A DNA stretch of 64,000 bases from assembly GCF_013364155.1 (NCBI RefSeq), contig NZ_CP054916.1, positions 3,344,501 to 3,408,500 of the forward strand. Direction: 5' to 3'. How positions within the stretch are numbered: the first letter of the stretch is position 1; each line of letters starts with the position of its first letter. This document shows positions 1-8,046 of the stretch, piece after piece. The stretch comes from Streptomyces sp. NA02950. GTDB lineage: Bacteria; Actinomycetota; Actinomycetes; Streptomycetales; Streptomycetaceae. The translations under genes were made by a program, and so were the position numbers. The notes beneath the pieces are model-generated. The model was given only the letters and a program-made list of their open reading frames with translations. It did no database searches and had not been told where the DNA came from.

Positions 1-1019
1 TTGGGGTCCAGGGCGTCGCGCACCGCGTCGCCGAGCATGATGAAGGCGAGGACGGTGATGCTGAGCGCGCCCGCGGGCCACAGCAGCATGTGCGGGGCGT
101 TGCGGATCTGGGAGGAGGCGGAGGAGATGTCGATCCCCCAGGAGACGGTGGGCGGTTTGAGCCCCACGCCGAGGAAGGACAGCGTCGCCTCCAGGGCGAT
201 GTAGGTGCCCAGGGCGATGGTCGCCACCACGATCACCGGGGCGACCGCGTTGGGCGCGATATGGCGCAGCAGGGTCCGGCCGCTCCCCGCCCCCAGGGCC
301 CGCGCCGCCTGGACGTAGTCGTGCTGTTTGACGGTGACGACCGAGCCGCGGGCGATCCGGGAGATCTGCGGCCAGCCCAGCAGCACGATGAAGCCGACCA
401 CCGGCCAGACCGAGCCGCTGGTGACGACGGACAGGAAGACCAGTCCGCCCAGCAGGATCGGGATGCCGAAGAAGACATCGGCGAGCCGGGAGAGCAGCGC
501 GTCCCACCAGCCGCCGAAGAACCCGGCGAGTCCGCCCAGCACGCTGCCGAGCAGGGCCGCCCCGGCGGTGGCGCAGATGCCGACGGTGATGGAGGCGCGG
601 GCGCCGTAGACGGTGCGGGTGTAGACGTCGCGGCCCTGGAGGTCGTAGCCGAAGGGGTGGCCGGGCGCCGGGCCCTCCTGGGCCTTGGCCAGATCGCCCT
701 GGTACGGATTGCCGTCGGCGATCAGCTGCGGCCAGATCGCGATGGTGACGAGGAAGAGGATCACCAGCGCGGAGACGATGAAGACCGGGTTGCGGCACAG
801 ATCGTGCCAGGCGTCCGACCACAGCCCGCGGCTGCCGGGGACGTCGTCGCCGGTCCGGAGGTGACGGCGCCAGGGCGCGCGGCGCGGCGCCCGCGGCGGC
901 CCGCCGCCGCCCTGGAGGGTCTCGGCGCCGGAGGCGGCGAGGTCCATCGGCCCGCCGCCGCCCGCGGCCGGCGCGAGCGCCTCGGTCATGTCGAGCTGCG
1001 TCTCATAGGGCTCAGGCAT
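1..1019 (-). CDS. Oligopeptide ABC transporter permease, DppC/OppC type (partial, C-terminus outside window)
   Basis: Inner-membrane permease of a peptide importer; pairs with the DppB-type permease encoded just upstream. The visible 339 codons start with a long Gly/Pro/Arg-rich cytoplasmic tail (about residues 1-70), then a first membrane segment at about 77-97, a periplasmic stretch with GYDLQGRDVYTR, and the transport domain with the EAA-loop sequence ARALGAGSGRTLLRH that contacts the ATPase. The start ATG at 1017-1019 overlaps the stop of the upstream permease gene by 8 bp, which indicates translational coupling. No stop codon lies inside the window, but the visible part already reaches the conserved end (GDAVRDALDPK), so only a few codons are missing. 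It is a clear paralogue of the permease at 6010-6975. Confidence 0.93.
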   Translation of the reverse strand, partial: MPEPYETQLDMTEALAPAAGGGGPMDLAASGAETLQGGGGPPRAPRRAPWRRHLRTGDDVPGSRGLWSDAWHDLCRNPVFIVSALVILFLVTIAIWPQLIADGNPYQGDLAKAQEGPAPGHPFGYDLQGRDVYTRTVYGARASITVGICATAGAALLGSVLGGLAGFFGGWWDALLSRLADVFFGIPILLGGLVFLSVVTSGSVWPVVGFIVLLGWPQISRIARGSVVTVKQHDYVQAARALGAGSGRTLLRHIAPNAVAPVIVVATIALGTYIALEATLSFLGVGLKPPTVSWGIDISSASSQIRNAPHMLLWPAGALSITVLAFIMLGDAVRDALDP

Positions 1020-1935
1020 AGCGGATCCTCGGGTCGAGCACGGCGTAGAGGAGGTCGACAAGGAGGTTGGCGAGCAGGAAGACGATCACCAGGATGGTGA
1101 CGAAGCCGACCACGGTCGGTGAGTTCTGGCGCAGGATGCCCTGGTAGAGCTGGAAGCCCACGCCGTGGATGTTGAAGATCCGCTCGGTGACGATGGCCCC
1201 GCCCATCAGCGCGCCGACGTCGGTGCCGAGGAAGGTCACCACCGGGATCAGCGAGTTGCGCAGCAGATGGCGGGTGACGATCCGGCGGCGCGGCAGCCCC
1301 TTGGCGACGGCGGTGCGGACGTAGTCGGCGCGGGCGTTCTCCACCACGGAGGTGCGGGTCAGCCGGGTGGTGTACGCGAGCGAGACCAGCCCCAGCACCA
1401 CACCGGGCAGCAGCAGTTGGAGGAACGGCGCCTCCGGCGAGACCGACGGCCGGGCCAGCCCCCACCTCACCCCGAACAGATACTGGAGCACGGTGCCGCT
1501 GACGAAGGTCGGGATGGAGACCACGACCAGGGTGAGCAGCAGCACCGAGGTGTCCAGCCCCCGGCCGCGGCGCAGTCCGCTGAGGACGCCGAGGGTGACC
1601 CCGAGCGCCATCTCGAAGACGACGGCCACCACGGTCAGCCGCAGGGTGACCGGAAAGGCCCCGGCCATCAGCTCGGTGACCGGCTGTCCGTTGAAGGCGG
1701 TGCCGAAGTCCCCGCTGAACACCTGCCCCATGTAGTGGACGTACTGGCTCCACAGCGGTTCGTCGAGGTAGAGGTCCTCGCGGATACGGGCGGCGGTGGC
1801 CGGGTCGGGGGCCTTGTCACCGAAGAGCGCGGCCACCGGGTCACCGAGCGCGTAGACCATGAAGAAGATCAGGAAGGTGCTGCCGATGAACACCGGGATC
1901 ATCTGCAACAGCCGCCGGAGCACATAGCGGCTCAT
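1012..1935 (-). CDS. Oligopeptide ABC transporter permease, DppB/OppB type
   Basis: First membrane subunit of the second peptide importer, 307 residues. The N-terminus MSRYVLRRLLQMIPVFIG is the classic DppB opening (basic residues, then a membrane segment). The EAA-loop sequence RTAVAKGLPRRRIVTRHLL lies in the C-terminal half, and the protein ends LYAVLDPRIRYA. I chose the ATG at 1933-1935 because the family begins there and because the preceding substrate-binding protein gene stops at 1938, leaving only 2 bp between them. An upstream ATG in the same frame would run about 100 bp into that gene. Tight packing of SBP, DppB and DppC points to one operon. Its ATPases presumably lie beyond the left edge or are borrowed from the neighbouring cluster. 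Confidence 0.94.
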   Translation of the reverse strand: MSRYVLRRLLQMIPVFIGSTFLIFFMVYALGDPVAALFGDKAPDPATAARIREDLYLDEPLWSQYVHYMGQVFSGDFGTAFNGQPVTELMAGAFPVTLRLTVVAVVFEMALGVTLGVLSGLRRGRGLDTSVLLLTLVVVSIPTFVSGTVLQYLFGVRWGLARPSVSPEAPFLQLLLPGVVLGLVSLAYTTRLTRTSVVENARADYVRTAVAKGLPRRRIVTRHLLRNSLIPVVTFLGTDVGALMGGAIVTERIFNIHGVGFQLYQGILRQNSPTVVGFVTILVIVFLLANLLVDLLYAVLDPRIRYA

Positions 1936-1937
1936 GG

Positions 1938-3587
1938 TCAGCTGACCTTGATCTGGTGGTAGACCGGGACGCTGAACTGGTTGAGGACCACATCGCTCAG
2001 CCGCTCCGAGTAGCCCGCGCTGCCGTTCTGGTACCACAGCGGGATGGCGGGCATCTGCTCGGCGAGGATCTTCTCCGCGTCCTGGAAGGAGGTGATGGCC
2101 GCGCCGGTGGCGGAGGCGGCGTTGGCCTGGTTGACCAGCCGGTCGAAGCCGGTGTCGCTCCAGTGGCCGTCGTTGGAGGAGGCGCCGGTGTAGTACAGCG
2201 GCTGGAGGAAGTTCTGGATCAGCGGGTAGTCCATCTGCCAGCCCGCCCGGAACGGCCCGGTCATCTGCTTACCGGCCATCCTGTTGCGGTAGTCGGCGAA
2301 GGTGCCGACCGGTTTGCCGACGCACGCCCGGTCGCTGCGGAGCGTGGTGTTGATGCTGTTGCAGACCGCGTCGACCCAGTCCTTGTGGGAGCCGGTGTCC
2401 GCGTTGTACGTGATGGTCATCCGGCCGCCGGGCAGCCCGCCCGCCGCCTCGATCAGCTTGCGGGCCCGCTTGGGGTCGTAGGCGCAGGCGTCACCGCACA
2501 GCCCCGGCCGGTAGCCGCCCTCGCGGCGCAGCACCGGGGAAGTCCAGTCGCTGGCGGGGGTGCGGGTCCCGCGGAAGATCCGTTCGGTGATCTGCTCCCG
2601 GTTGATCGCCATCGAGATGCCGCGGCGCAGCTTCGCCTTGGCGGGGCCGCGCCAGGCGCTGTCGTACATCGGGAAGGTGAGGGTCTGGATGATCCCGGCG
2701 GGCTGGTTGATGTAGCGGTTGCCGAGGTCGGCGCGGACGAACTTCAGCTGCTGCGCGGGGACATCGTCCACCAGGTCCAGATTGCCCGCCTGGAGATCGG
2801 TGTAGGCGGTGTTGGAATCGGTGTAGACCCGCAGGTCCACGCCCTTGTTCCGGGCCTTGTCGGGGCCCCGGTAGCCGTCCCAGGCGCGCAGCTTCATCAC
2901 GGCGCCCTTGGTGTAGGACCGCACCTCGTACGGGCCGTTGCCGACGGGCCGCTTCAGCCAGGCGGCGTGGTGGGTGAAGAACGCCCGGGGCAGCGGTACG
3001 TAGGCGTTGTAGCCGAGCGTCTTGGGCCAGGTGGAGAACTTCTGGGTGAGCCGGACGGTGAAGGTGCGGTCGTCCTTGACCCGCAGCCCGGAGAGGGTTT
3101 TCGCGGTCGGGCTGCCGGAGACGGGGTGGACCTTGTCGTATCCCTCGATGTACTCGAAGAAGTAGGCGTTGCGCTGCTTGTTGTCGAGCAGCGCGCCGTA
3201 GTTCCACGCGTCCACGAAGGACCGGGCGGTCACCTTCTCGCCGTTGGCGAAGTGCTGGCCCTTTTTGATGGTGACGGTGTAGTTGCGCTGGTCGGAGGTG
3301 GTGATCCGGTCCGCGAGCGCGTCCTTGGCCTCGCCCGTCCGCGGGTCGTAGGTCTTGAGCCCGCGGAAGATCATGTCCAGCACCTTGCCGCCCTGGACCT
3401 CGTTGGTGTTCGCCGGTTCCAGCGGGTTGGGCGGGTCGCCCCAGGAGGAGCGGACGATCCCCGAGCCGGAGCCGCTGTCACCGCCGCCGCAGGCCGTGGC
3501 GGTCAGCGCGACCACGGCCACGAGGGCCGTGGCGCATCCGGCGCCCAGCGTGCGGCGGGTACGCCTGCGGTGCGATGCGGTGCGCAT
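1938..3587 (-). CDS. Peptide-binding lipoprotein of ABC transporter (SBP family 5)
   Basis: Extracytoplasmic solute-binding lipoprotein, 549 residues, that should deliver peptides to the permeases encoded immediately downstream. The N-terminus has an arginine-rich n-region (RTASHRRRTRRT), a hydrophobic core and a lipobox ending TATAC at about residue 33, followed by a Gly/Ser linker. The body shows SBP_bac_5 landmarks such as NPLEPANTNEVQGGKVLD near the N-terminus and PAIPLWYQNGSAGYSERL near the C-terminus. It closely resembles the protein at 8047-9693, including the conserved DAVCNSI segment, so the two clusters look like a duplication. A strong terminator (3724-3761) separates this gene from the upstream cluster, so it probably has its own promoter in 3588-3720. 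Confidence 0.94.
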   Translation of the reverse strand: MRTASHRRRTRRTLGAGCATALVAVVALTATACGGGDSGSGSGIVRSSWGDPPNPLEPANTNEVQGGKVLDMIFRGLKTYDPRTGEAKDALADRITTSDQRNYTVTIKKGQHFANGEKVTARSFVDAWNYGALLDNKQRNAYFFEYIEGYDKVHPVSGSPTAKTLSGLRVKDDRTFTVRLTQKFSTWPKTLGYNAYVPLPRAFFTHHAAWLKRPVGNGPYEVRSYTKGAVMKLRAWDGYRGPDKARNKGVDLRVYTDSNTAYTDLQAGNLDLVDDVPAQQLKFVRADLGNRYINQPAGIIQTLTFPMYDSAWRGPAKAKLRRGISMAINREQITERIFRGTRTPASDWTSPVLRREGGYRPGLCGDACAYDPKRARKLIEAAGGLPGGRMTITYNADTGSHKDWVDAVCNSINTTLRSDRACVGKPVGTFADYRNRMAGKQMTGPFRAGWQMDYPLIQNFLQPLYYTGASSNDGHWSDTGFDRLVNQANAASATGAAITSFQDAEKILAEQMPAIPLWYQNGSAGYSERLSDVVLNQFSVPVYHQIKVS

Positions 3588-3723
3588 GGCGCCTCCCGAG
3601 GATCCGGTCCAAGATCCGCCTTAGGCCCCTATGGCATCCCGGGGCCGGGCGGCTCGCACCTCCACCGCGGCTGTCCGTGGCAACGCCCGGGAACGGCGGG
3701 GCGGGGCGTCACCCGGACGGGGC

Positions 3724-3761
3724 GAGGGCGCCCGGACCGTGTCGGCGGTCCGGGCGCCCTC
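3724..3761 (-). terminator. Strong stem-loop terminator between the two peptide-transporter clusters
   Basis: A perfect 16-bp stem (3724-3739 pairs with 3746-3761) with a 6-nt loop sits 22 bp downstream of the DppF-type gene (stop at 3784). It probably ends transcription of the 3784-9693 operon before the next cluster. There is no clear T-tract, as is common for Streptomyces terminators. Confidence 0.8.
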
Positions 3762-3783
3762 GTGCGGTGTTCCTCGGCGCGGA

Positions 3784-4947
3784 TCAGGCGTGCACGACGT
3801 CCTTCTCCTCCGCGAAGTGGCACGCCGACTCATGGGCGGCCGGGGTGTCACTGCCCGCGAACCGCTCCGGGACGGCGAGCAGCGGCACCTCCTTGGCGCA
3901 CTTGTCCTCCGCCTTCCAGCAGCGGGTGCGGAACCGGCAGCCGGAGGGCGGGTTGGCCGGGGAGGGCACATCACCCGCGAGGATGATCCGCTCCCGGCCC
4001 TCGCGCGACTCCGGGTCGGGGACCGGGACGGCCGACAGCAGCGCCTGGGTGTAGGGGTGCGTCGGGTGGTCGTAGATCTCGGTGTCGCTGCCGATCTCGG
4101 CCATCTTGCCCAGGTACATCACACCGACCCGGTCGGAGATGTGCCGGACGATGGACAGGTCGTGCGCGATGAAGATGTAGGACAGGTTGAACTCGTCCTG
4201 GAGCTTCTCCATCAGGTTGATCACCTGCGCCTGCACGGAGACGTCCAGCGCCGAGACCGGCTCGTCGCAGATGATGATCTCGGGGTTGAGCGCGAGACCG
4301 CGCGCGATCCCGATGCGCTGCCGCTGACCGCCGGAGAACTGGTGCGGATAGCGGTTGATGTACTCCGGGTTCAGGCCCACGACGTCCAGCAGCTCCTGGA
4401 CCTTGCGCCGGCGGTCCCCCTTGGGCGCGACCTCCGGGTGGATCTCGTACGGCTCGCCGATGATGTCGCCCACCGTCATCCGCGGGTTGAGCGAGGTGTA
4501 CGGGTCCTGGAAGACCATCTGGATGTTGCGGCGGACGGCCCGCAGCGCGCGGCCGGACAGCCTGGTGATGTCCTGGCCCTTGTAGAAGACCTCGCCGGCG
4601 GTGGCGGTCTCCAGGGTCATCAGCAGCTTGGCGACGGTGGACTTGCCACAGCCGGACTCGCCCACGATGCCCAGGGTCTCGCCCTGGTAGAGGTCGAAGG
4701 AGACCCCGTCGACCGCCTTGACCGCGCCGATCTGCCGCTTGAACAGGATGCCCTGGGTCAGCGGGAAGTGCTTGACCAGATTGCGCACCTGGAGGATCGG
4801 CTCACCGCGCTCGACGGGCGCCTCGAGGGCCTCCACGGCCGCCTCTTCGGTGGCCCCCTCGAACGTGTCCACCTCCGTGACGTTGGGGGTGGCGTCCTGG
4901 ATGTCGTCGGACCGGTCCGCGGCCGCGTTCTTCTCGAGCTCAGCCAT
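3784..4947 (-). CDS. Oligopeptide ABC transporter ATP-binding protein, DppF/OppF type
   Basis: Second ATPase of the complete peptide importer, 387 residues. The nucleotide-binding domain has Walker A (GESGCGKST), the ABC signature (FSGGQRQR) and Walker B (IIICDEPVSALD). The C-terminal oligopeptide/dipeptide extension carries the Cys-rich sequence CRFRTRCWKAEDKC. An acidic N-terminal stretch of about 45 residues precedes the domain and is unusual. I chose the ATG at 4945-4947, which gives MAELEKNAAADRSDD and overlaps the stop of the DppD-type gene by 8 bp (translational coupling). The longer open frame up to 5085 is arginine-rich read-through of the neighbour's other frame. Confidence 0.94.
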   Translation of the reverse strand: MAELEKNAAADRSDDIQDATPNVTEVDTFEGATEEAAVEALEAPVERGEPILQVRNLVKHFPLTQGILFKRQIGAVKAVDGVSFDLYQGETLGIVGESGCGKSTVAKLLMTLETATAGEVFYKGQDITRLSGRALRAVRRNIQMVFQDPYTSLNPRMTVGDIIGEPYEIHPEVAPKGDRRRKVQELLDVVGLNPEYINRYPHQFSGGQRQRIGIARGLALNPEIIICDEPVSALDVSVQAQVINLMEKLQDEFNLSYIFIAHDLSIVRHISDRVGVMYLGKMAEIGSDTEIYDHPTHPYTQALLSAVPVPDPESREGRERIILAGDVPSPANPPSGCRFRTRCWKAEDKCAKEVPLLAVPERFAGSDTPAAHESACHFAEEKDVVHA

Positions 4948-5998
4948 GGATGGTCTCCTTCCAGAAGTGGCACGCGCTGCCGCGCCCCGGCAGTTCCGTG
5001 CCGTCCTGCTCGGTGACCGGGTGCAGCGCCGGGACCTCGGTGGTGCAGATGTCCTGCGCCTTGGGGCAGCGCGGGTTGAAGGCACAGCCCGAGGGGATCT
5101 TGAGCAGATTGGGCGGCAGGCCCTTGATCGCGTAGAGCTCCTGGCCCTTGCGGTCCAGCCGCGGGATGGAGTCCAGCAGACCCCGGGTGTAGGGGTGGGC
5201 CGGGCGCTTGTAGAGCTCGTGCACCGGCGCGGTCTCCACGATCCGGCCCGCGTACATCACCGCGATCTTGTCGGCGACGTCCGCCACCACCCCGAGGTCG
5301 TGGGTGATGAGGATCAGGCCCATGTTGTACTCGCGCTGGAGCTCGGCGAGCAGATCCATCACCTGGGCCTGGACGGTGACGTCCAGGGCGGTGGTGGGCT
5401 CGTCGGCGATGATCAGGTCCGGCTCCAGGGCCAGCGCCATGGCGATCATGATGCGCTGGCGCATACCGCCGGAGAACTGGTGCGGATAGTCGCCCACCCG
5501 CTCCTTGGCCGCCGGGATGCGGACCCGGTCCATCAGCTCGATGGCCTTGGCCTTGGCCTCCTTCTTGGACAGCCCCTGGTGGACGCGGAACATCTCGCCC
5601 AGCTGGTAGCCCACGGAGAGCACCGGGTTGAGGGCCGAGAGCGCGTCCTGGAAGATCATGGCGATCTTCCGGCCGCGGATCTTCCGGCGCTCCTCGCCCG
5701 ACATGGTGAGCATGTCCTCGCCGCGGTACAGGATCTGGCCCTGCGGGATCTTCCCGGGCGGCATGTCGAGGATGCCCATGATGGCCTGGGCGGTCACCGA
5801 CTTGCCGGAGCCCGACTCGCCGAGCACGGCGAGCGTCTCACCGGCGCGGACGCTGTAGTTGACGCCGTTGACGGCCTTGGCCAGGCCCTCCCGGGTGTGG
5901 AACTCCACGTGCAGGTCGCGGACTTCCAGCAGCGGGGTGCCGTCGTCGCCCTCGCCCACGCGGGCGGTGGCGCTCGTGGTCTTCTCGATGGTGGTCAC
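4940..5998 (-). CDS. Oligopeptide ABC transporter ATP-binding protein, DppD/OppD type
   Basis: First ATPase of the importer, 352 residues. Walker A is GESGSGKS, the signature is FSGGMRQR and Walker B is LIIADEPTTALD. The C-terminal OppD/F extension contains GCAFNPRCPKAQDIC, the conserved four-cysteine pattern of the family. It lies 11 bp after the DppC-type permease and overlaps the DppF-type ATPase by 8 bp, so the five genes 9693 to 3784 form one operon. It should form a heterodimer with the DppF-type protein on the cytoplasmic face of the two permeases. Confidence 0.95.
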   Translation of the reverse strand: MTTIEKTTSATARVGEGDDGTPLLEVRDLHVEFHTREGLAKAVNGVNYSVRAGETLAVLGESGSGKSVTAQAIMGILDMPPGKIPQGQILYRGEDMLTMSGEERRKIRGRKIAMIFQDALSALNPVLSVGYQLGEMFRVHQGLSKKEAKAKAIELMDRVRIPAAKERVGDYPHQFSGGMRQRIMIAMALALEPDLIIADEPTTALDVTVQAQVMDLLAELQREYNMGLILITHDLGVVADVADKIAVMYAGRIVETAPVHELYKRPAHPYTRGLLDSIPRLDRKGQELYAIKGLPPNLLKIPSGCAFNPRCPKAQDICTTEVPALHPVTEQDGTELPGRGSACHFWKETIHG

Positions 5999-6009
5999 GT
6001 ACGCCCTCC

Positions 6010-6975
6010 TCAGCGCAGCTTGGGGTCGAGGGCGTCGCGCACCGCGTCGCCGAGCGTGATGAATGCGAACACGGTCAGGCTCAGCATCCCGGCCGGGAAG
6101 AGCATCACGTGCGGGTTGTCACGGATGGCGTCCTTGGCGTCGGAGATGTCGATACCCCACGAGATCGTCGGGTCGGCCAGACCCAGGCCCAGGAAGGACA
6201 GGGTGGCCTCGGCGGAGATATACGCGCCGAGCGCGATGGTCGCGACCACGATGGTGGGGGCGACCGCGTTCGGGAGCACATGCCGGAACAGGATCCGGCT
6301 CGTGCCCGCGCCGAGGGCGCGCGCCGCGGTGACGTAGTCCGCCTGCTTGGCCGTGATCACCGAACTGCGCATCACCCGGGCGATGGTGGTCCAGCCCAGG
6401 AAGGCCAGCGCCGCGATCACCACGTACACCTTGCGCTCGGTGAACGCGTTCAGCACGACCATCGCGCCGAGCAGGAACGGCAGTCCGAAGAAGATGTCGA
6501 CGATGCGGGAGACGATCGAGTCGATCCAGCCGCCGAAGTATCCGGCCAGCATGCCCAACAGGCCGCCGAAAAGGGTGACTGCCGCCGTCACTCCGACACC
6601 GACCAGGATCGAGGCGCGGGTGCCGTAGATGACACGGGCGTAGATGGAACGGCCCTGTGCGTCGTAGCCGAACCAGTCGGCCCCGAAGAAGTGCGTCAGC
6701 TCCGGCTTGGTCAGGAAGTGGTTGGTCAGATCGCCGTCGCGGGGGTCCGCGCCGGTGAACAGCCCCGGGAAGGCGGCGACGGTGAGCAGCAGCGCCAGCA
6801 GCACCGCGGAGACCCAGAACAGCGGCCGGTGGCGCAGTTCGTACCAGGCGTCGCCCCACAGCGAGCGGGGCTTGCCGGCACCGGAACCCTGCGAGGGGTC
6901 CTTGTCCGCCGCCACCTCGGCGTGGGAAGCCTGGGCGCCGGGAATGACGGTCGCGTCTGTCAGCGGCTCAGACAT
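6010..6975 (-). CDS. Oligopeptide ABC transporter permease, DppC/OppC type
   Basis: Membrane permease of the complete peptide importer, 321 residues. A cytoplasmic N-terminal tail of about 45 residues leads into the first membrane segment (RPLFWVSAVLLALLLTVAAF). The family sequence WFGYDAQGRSIYARVIYG follows, and the EAA loop ARALGAGTSRILFRHVLPN contacts the ATPases. It ends GDAVRDALDPKLR. The start ATG at 6973-6975 overlaps the stop of the upstream DppB-type gene by 8 bp, the same geometry as in the paralogous pair at 1012-1019, which supports duplication of the whole cluster. Confidence 0.95.
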   Translation of the reverse strand: MSEPLTDATVIPGAQASHAEVAADKDPSQGSGAGKPRSLWGDAWYELRHRPLFWVSAVLLALLLTVAAFPGLFTGADPRDGDLTNHFLTKPELTHFFGADWFGYDAQGRSIYARVIYGTRASILVGVGVTAAVTLFGGLLGMLAGYFGGWIDSIVSRIVDIFFGLPFLLGAMVVLNAFTERKVYVVIAALAFLGWTTIARVMRSSVITAKQADYVTAARALGAGTSRILFRHVLPNAVAPTIVVATIALGAYISAEATLSFLGLGLADPTISWGIDISDAKDAIRDNPHVMLFPAGMLSLTVFAFITLGDAVRDALDPKLR

Positions 6976-7894
6976 ATCGAATCCTCGGGTCCAGGACCGC
7001 GTACAGCAGGTCGACGAGCAGGTTGATCGCCAGGATGACGAGGACCAGGATCGTCACCACACCGACGATCGTGGTGCCCTCGCGCTGTCCGAGCGCCTTG
7101 AACAGCAGGTTGCCGACGCCCTGGATGTTGAAGATGCCCTCGGTGACCACCGCGCCGCCGACGAGCGTGCCGATGTCGGTACCGAGGAAGGTGATCACCG
7201 GGATGAGCGAGTTGCGCAGCAGGTGCACTCCGACGATCCGGCGCCGCGGCAGGCCCTTGGCCAGCGCGGTGCGCATGTAGTCGGCGCGCAGGTTCTCCGC
7301 GAAGGTGGTCCGGGTCAGCCGGGCCACATACGCCAGCGAGAGCATCGCGAGGACGAAGCCCGGCAGCAGCAGCTGCTGGATGTCCTCCGAGTTCTGGACG
7401 TTGGGCGGCAGCCAGCCGAGTTCATCGGCGAAGATGAACCGGGCCAGGTAGCCCATGACGAAGACCGGCATCGAGATGACGATCAGCGTGAAGATCAGCA
7501 CGCCGGTGTCGACGGCCTTGCCCGCCTTGAGACCGGACCAGGCGCCCAGCGCGATGCCGATGACCATCTCGATGGTGAGGGCCACCGCAGCGAGACGGAG
7601 GGTCACCGGGAAGGCCATGTTCATTTCCTCGGAGACCGGACGGCCGCCGAAGGTCTTGCCGAAGTCTCCCTGGAAGAGATCCTTCATGTAGTCGATGTAT
7701 TGCCACATCAAGGACTTGTCGAGTCCGAACTCATGGCGGAGTTGCGCGACCTGAGCGGGGTCGGCGGCCTTCTCTCCCCACATCGCCCGGATGGGGTCAC
7801 CGGGAAGAACGTGGACCATGAGGAAAATCAACAGAGTGGTCCCGATGAAGACCGGGATCATCTGGAGCAGTCGCCTGACGACGTAGCGCCCCAT
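6968..7894 (-). CDS. Oligopeptide ABC transporter permease, DppB/OppB type
   Basis: Membrane permease, 308 residues, first of the pair. It opens MGRYVVRRLLQMIPVFIG and carries the EAA loop RTALAKGLPRRRIVGVHLL, ending LYAVLDPRIRYV. Two ATGs are adjacent. I chose the second (7892-7894) because a GGAGG sits four bases before it, but only one base before the first (7895-7897). The gene is separated from the substrate-binding protein gene by 152 bp that hold a very stable hairpin (7985-8032), unlike the other intergenic gaps of this operon, so its expression is probably lower than that of the binding protein. Confidence 0.94.
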   Translation of the reverse strand: MGRYVVRRLLQMIPVFIGTTLLIFLMVHVLPGDPIRAMWGEKAADPAQVAQLRHEFGLDKSLMWQYIDYMKDLFQGDFGKTFGGRPVSEEMNMAFPVTLRLAAVALTIEMVIGIALGAWSGLKAGKAVDTGVLIFTLIVISMPVFVMGYLARFIFADELGWLPPNVQNSEDIQQLLLPGFVLAMLSLAYVARLTRTTFAENLRADYMRTALAKGLPRRRIVGVHLLRNSLIPVITFLGTDIGTLVGGAVVTEGIFNIQGVGNLLFKALGQREGTTIVGVVTILVLVILAINLLVDLLYAVLDPRIRYV

Positions 7895-7984
7895 CATGCC
7901 TCCATGCCGTTGGGGGGCGGCGGAGACCACGGCTCATCTGCTCCACGGGGGTGGGGGGAGAGGGTCGCGGGCCTCACGCCTGCG

Positions 7985-8032
7985 GGCCGGTGCCGCCGCT
8001 CTCCCCGGGGAGAGGATGCGGCGGCACCGGCC
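7985..8032 (-). promoter_or_regulatory. Intra-operon stem-loop between binding protein and permease genes
   Basis: An outer 14-bp perfect stem (7985-7998 with 8019-8032) encloses an inner 16-bp perfect palindrome (7999-8014). It lies between the stop of the binding-protein gene (8047) and the permease start (7894). Such hairpins after SBP genes commonly stabilise the upstream message or partly terminate, so the SBP is made in excess over the membrane subunits. That role is inferred from position. Confidence 0.7.
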
Positions 8033-8046
8033 GGCGGTCCCGAGAT

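Noticed and set aside
90..1100. Long plus-strand open frame opposite the DppC-type permease
   Set aside because: Its amino-acid composition (Asp/Gly/Arg/Glu-rich, no domain) is that of an antisense shadow in GC-rich DNA. The minus strand encodes a clear permease.
1956..3986. 676-residue plus-strand open frame opposite a binding-protein gene
   Set aside because: Antisense shadow. The minus strand has a lipoprotein signal and SBP motifs. The same reasoning applies to other long opposite-strand frames, such as 7951-9834, 16197-18119, 26523-28601 and 58133-61408.
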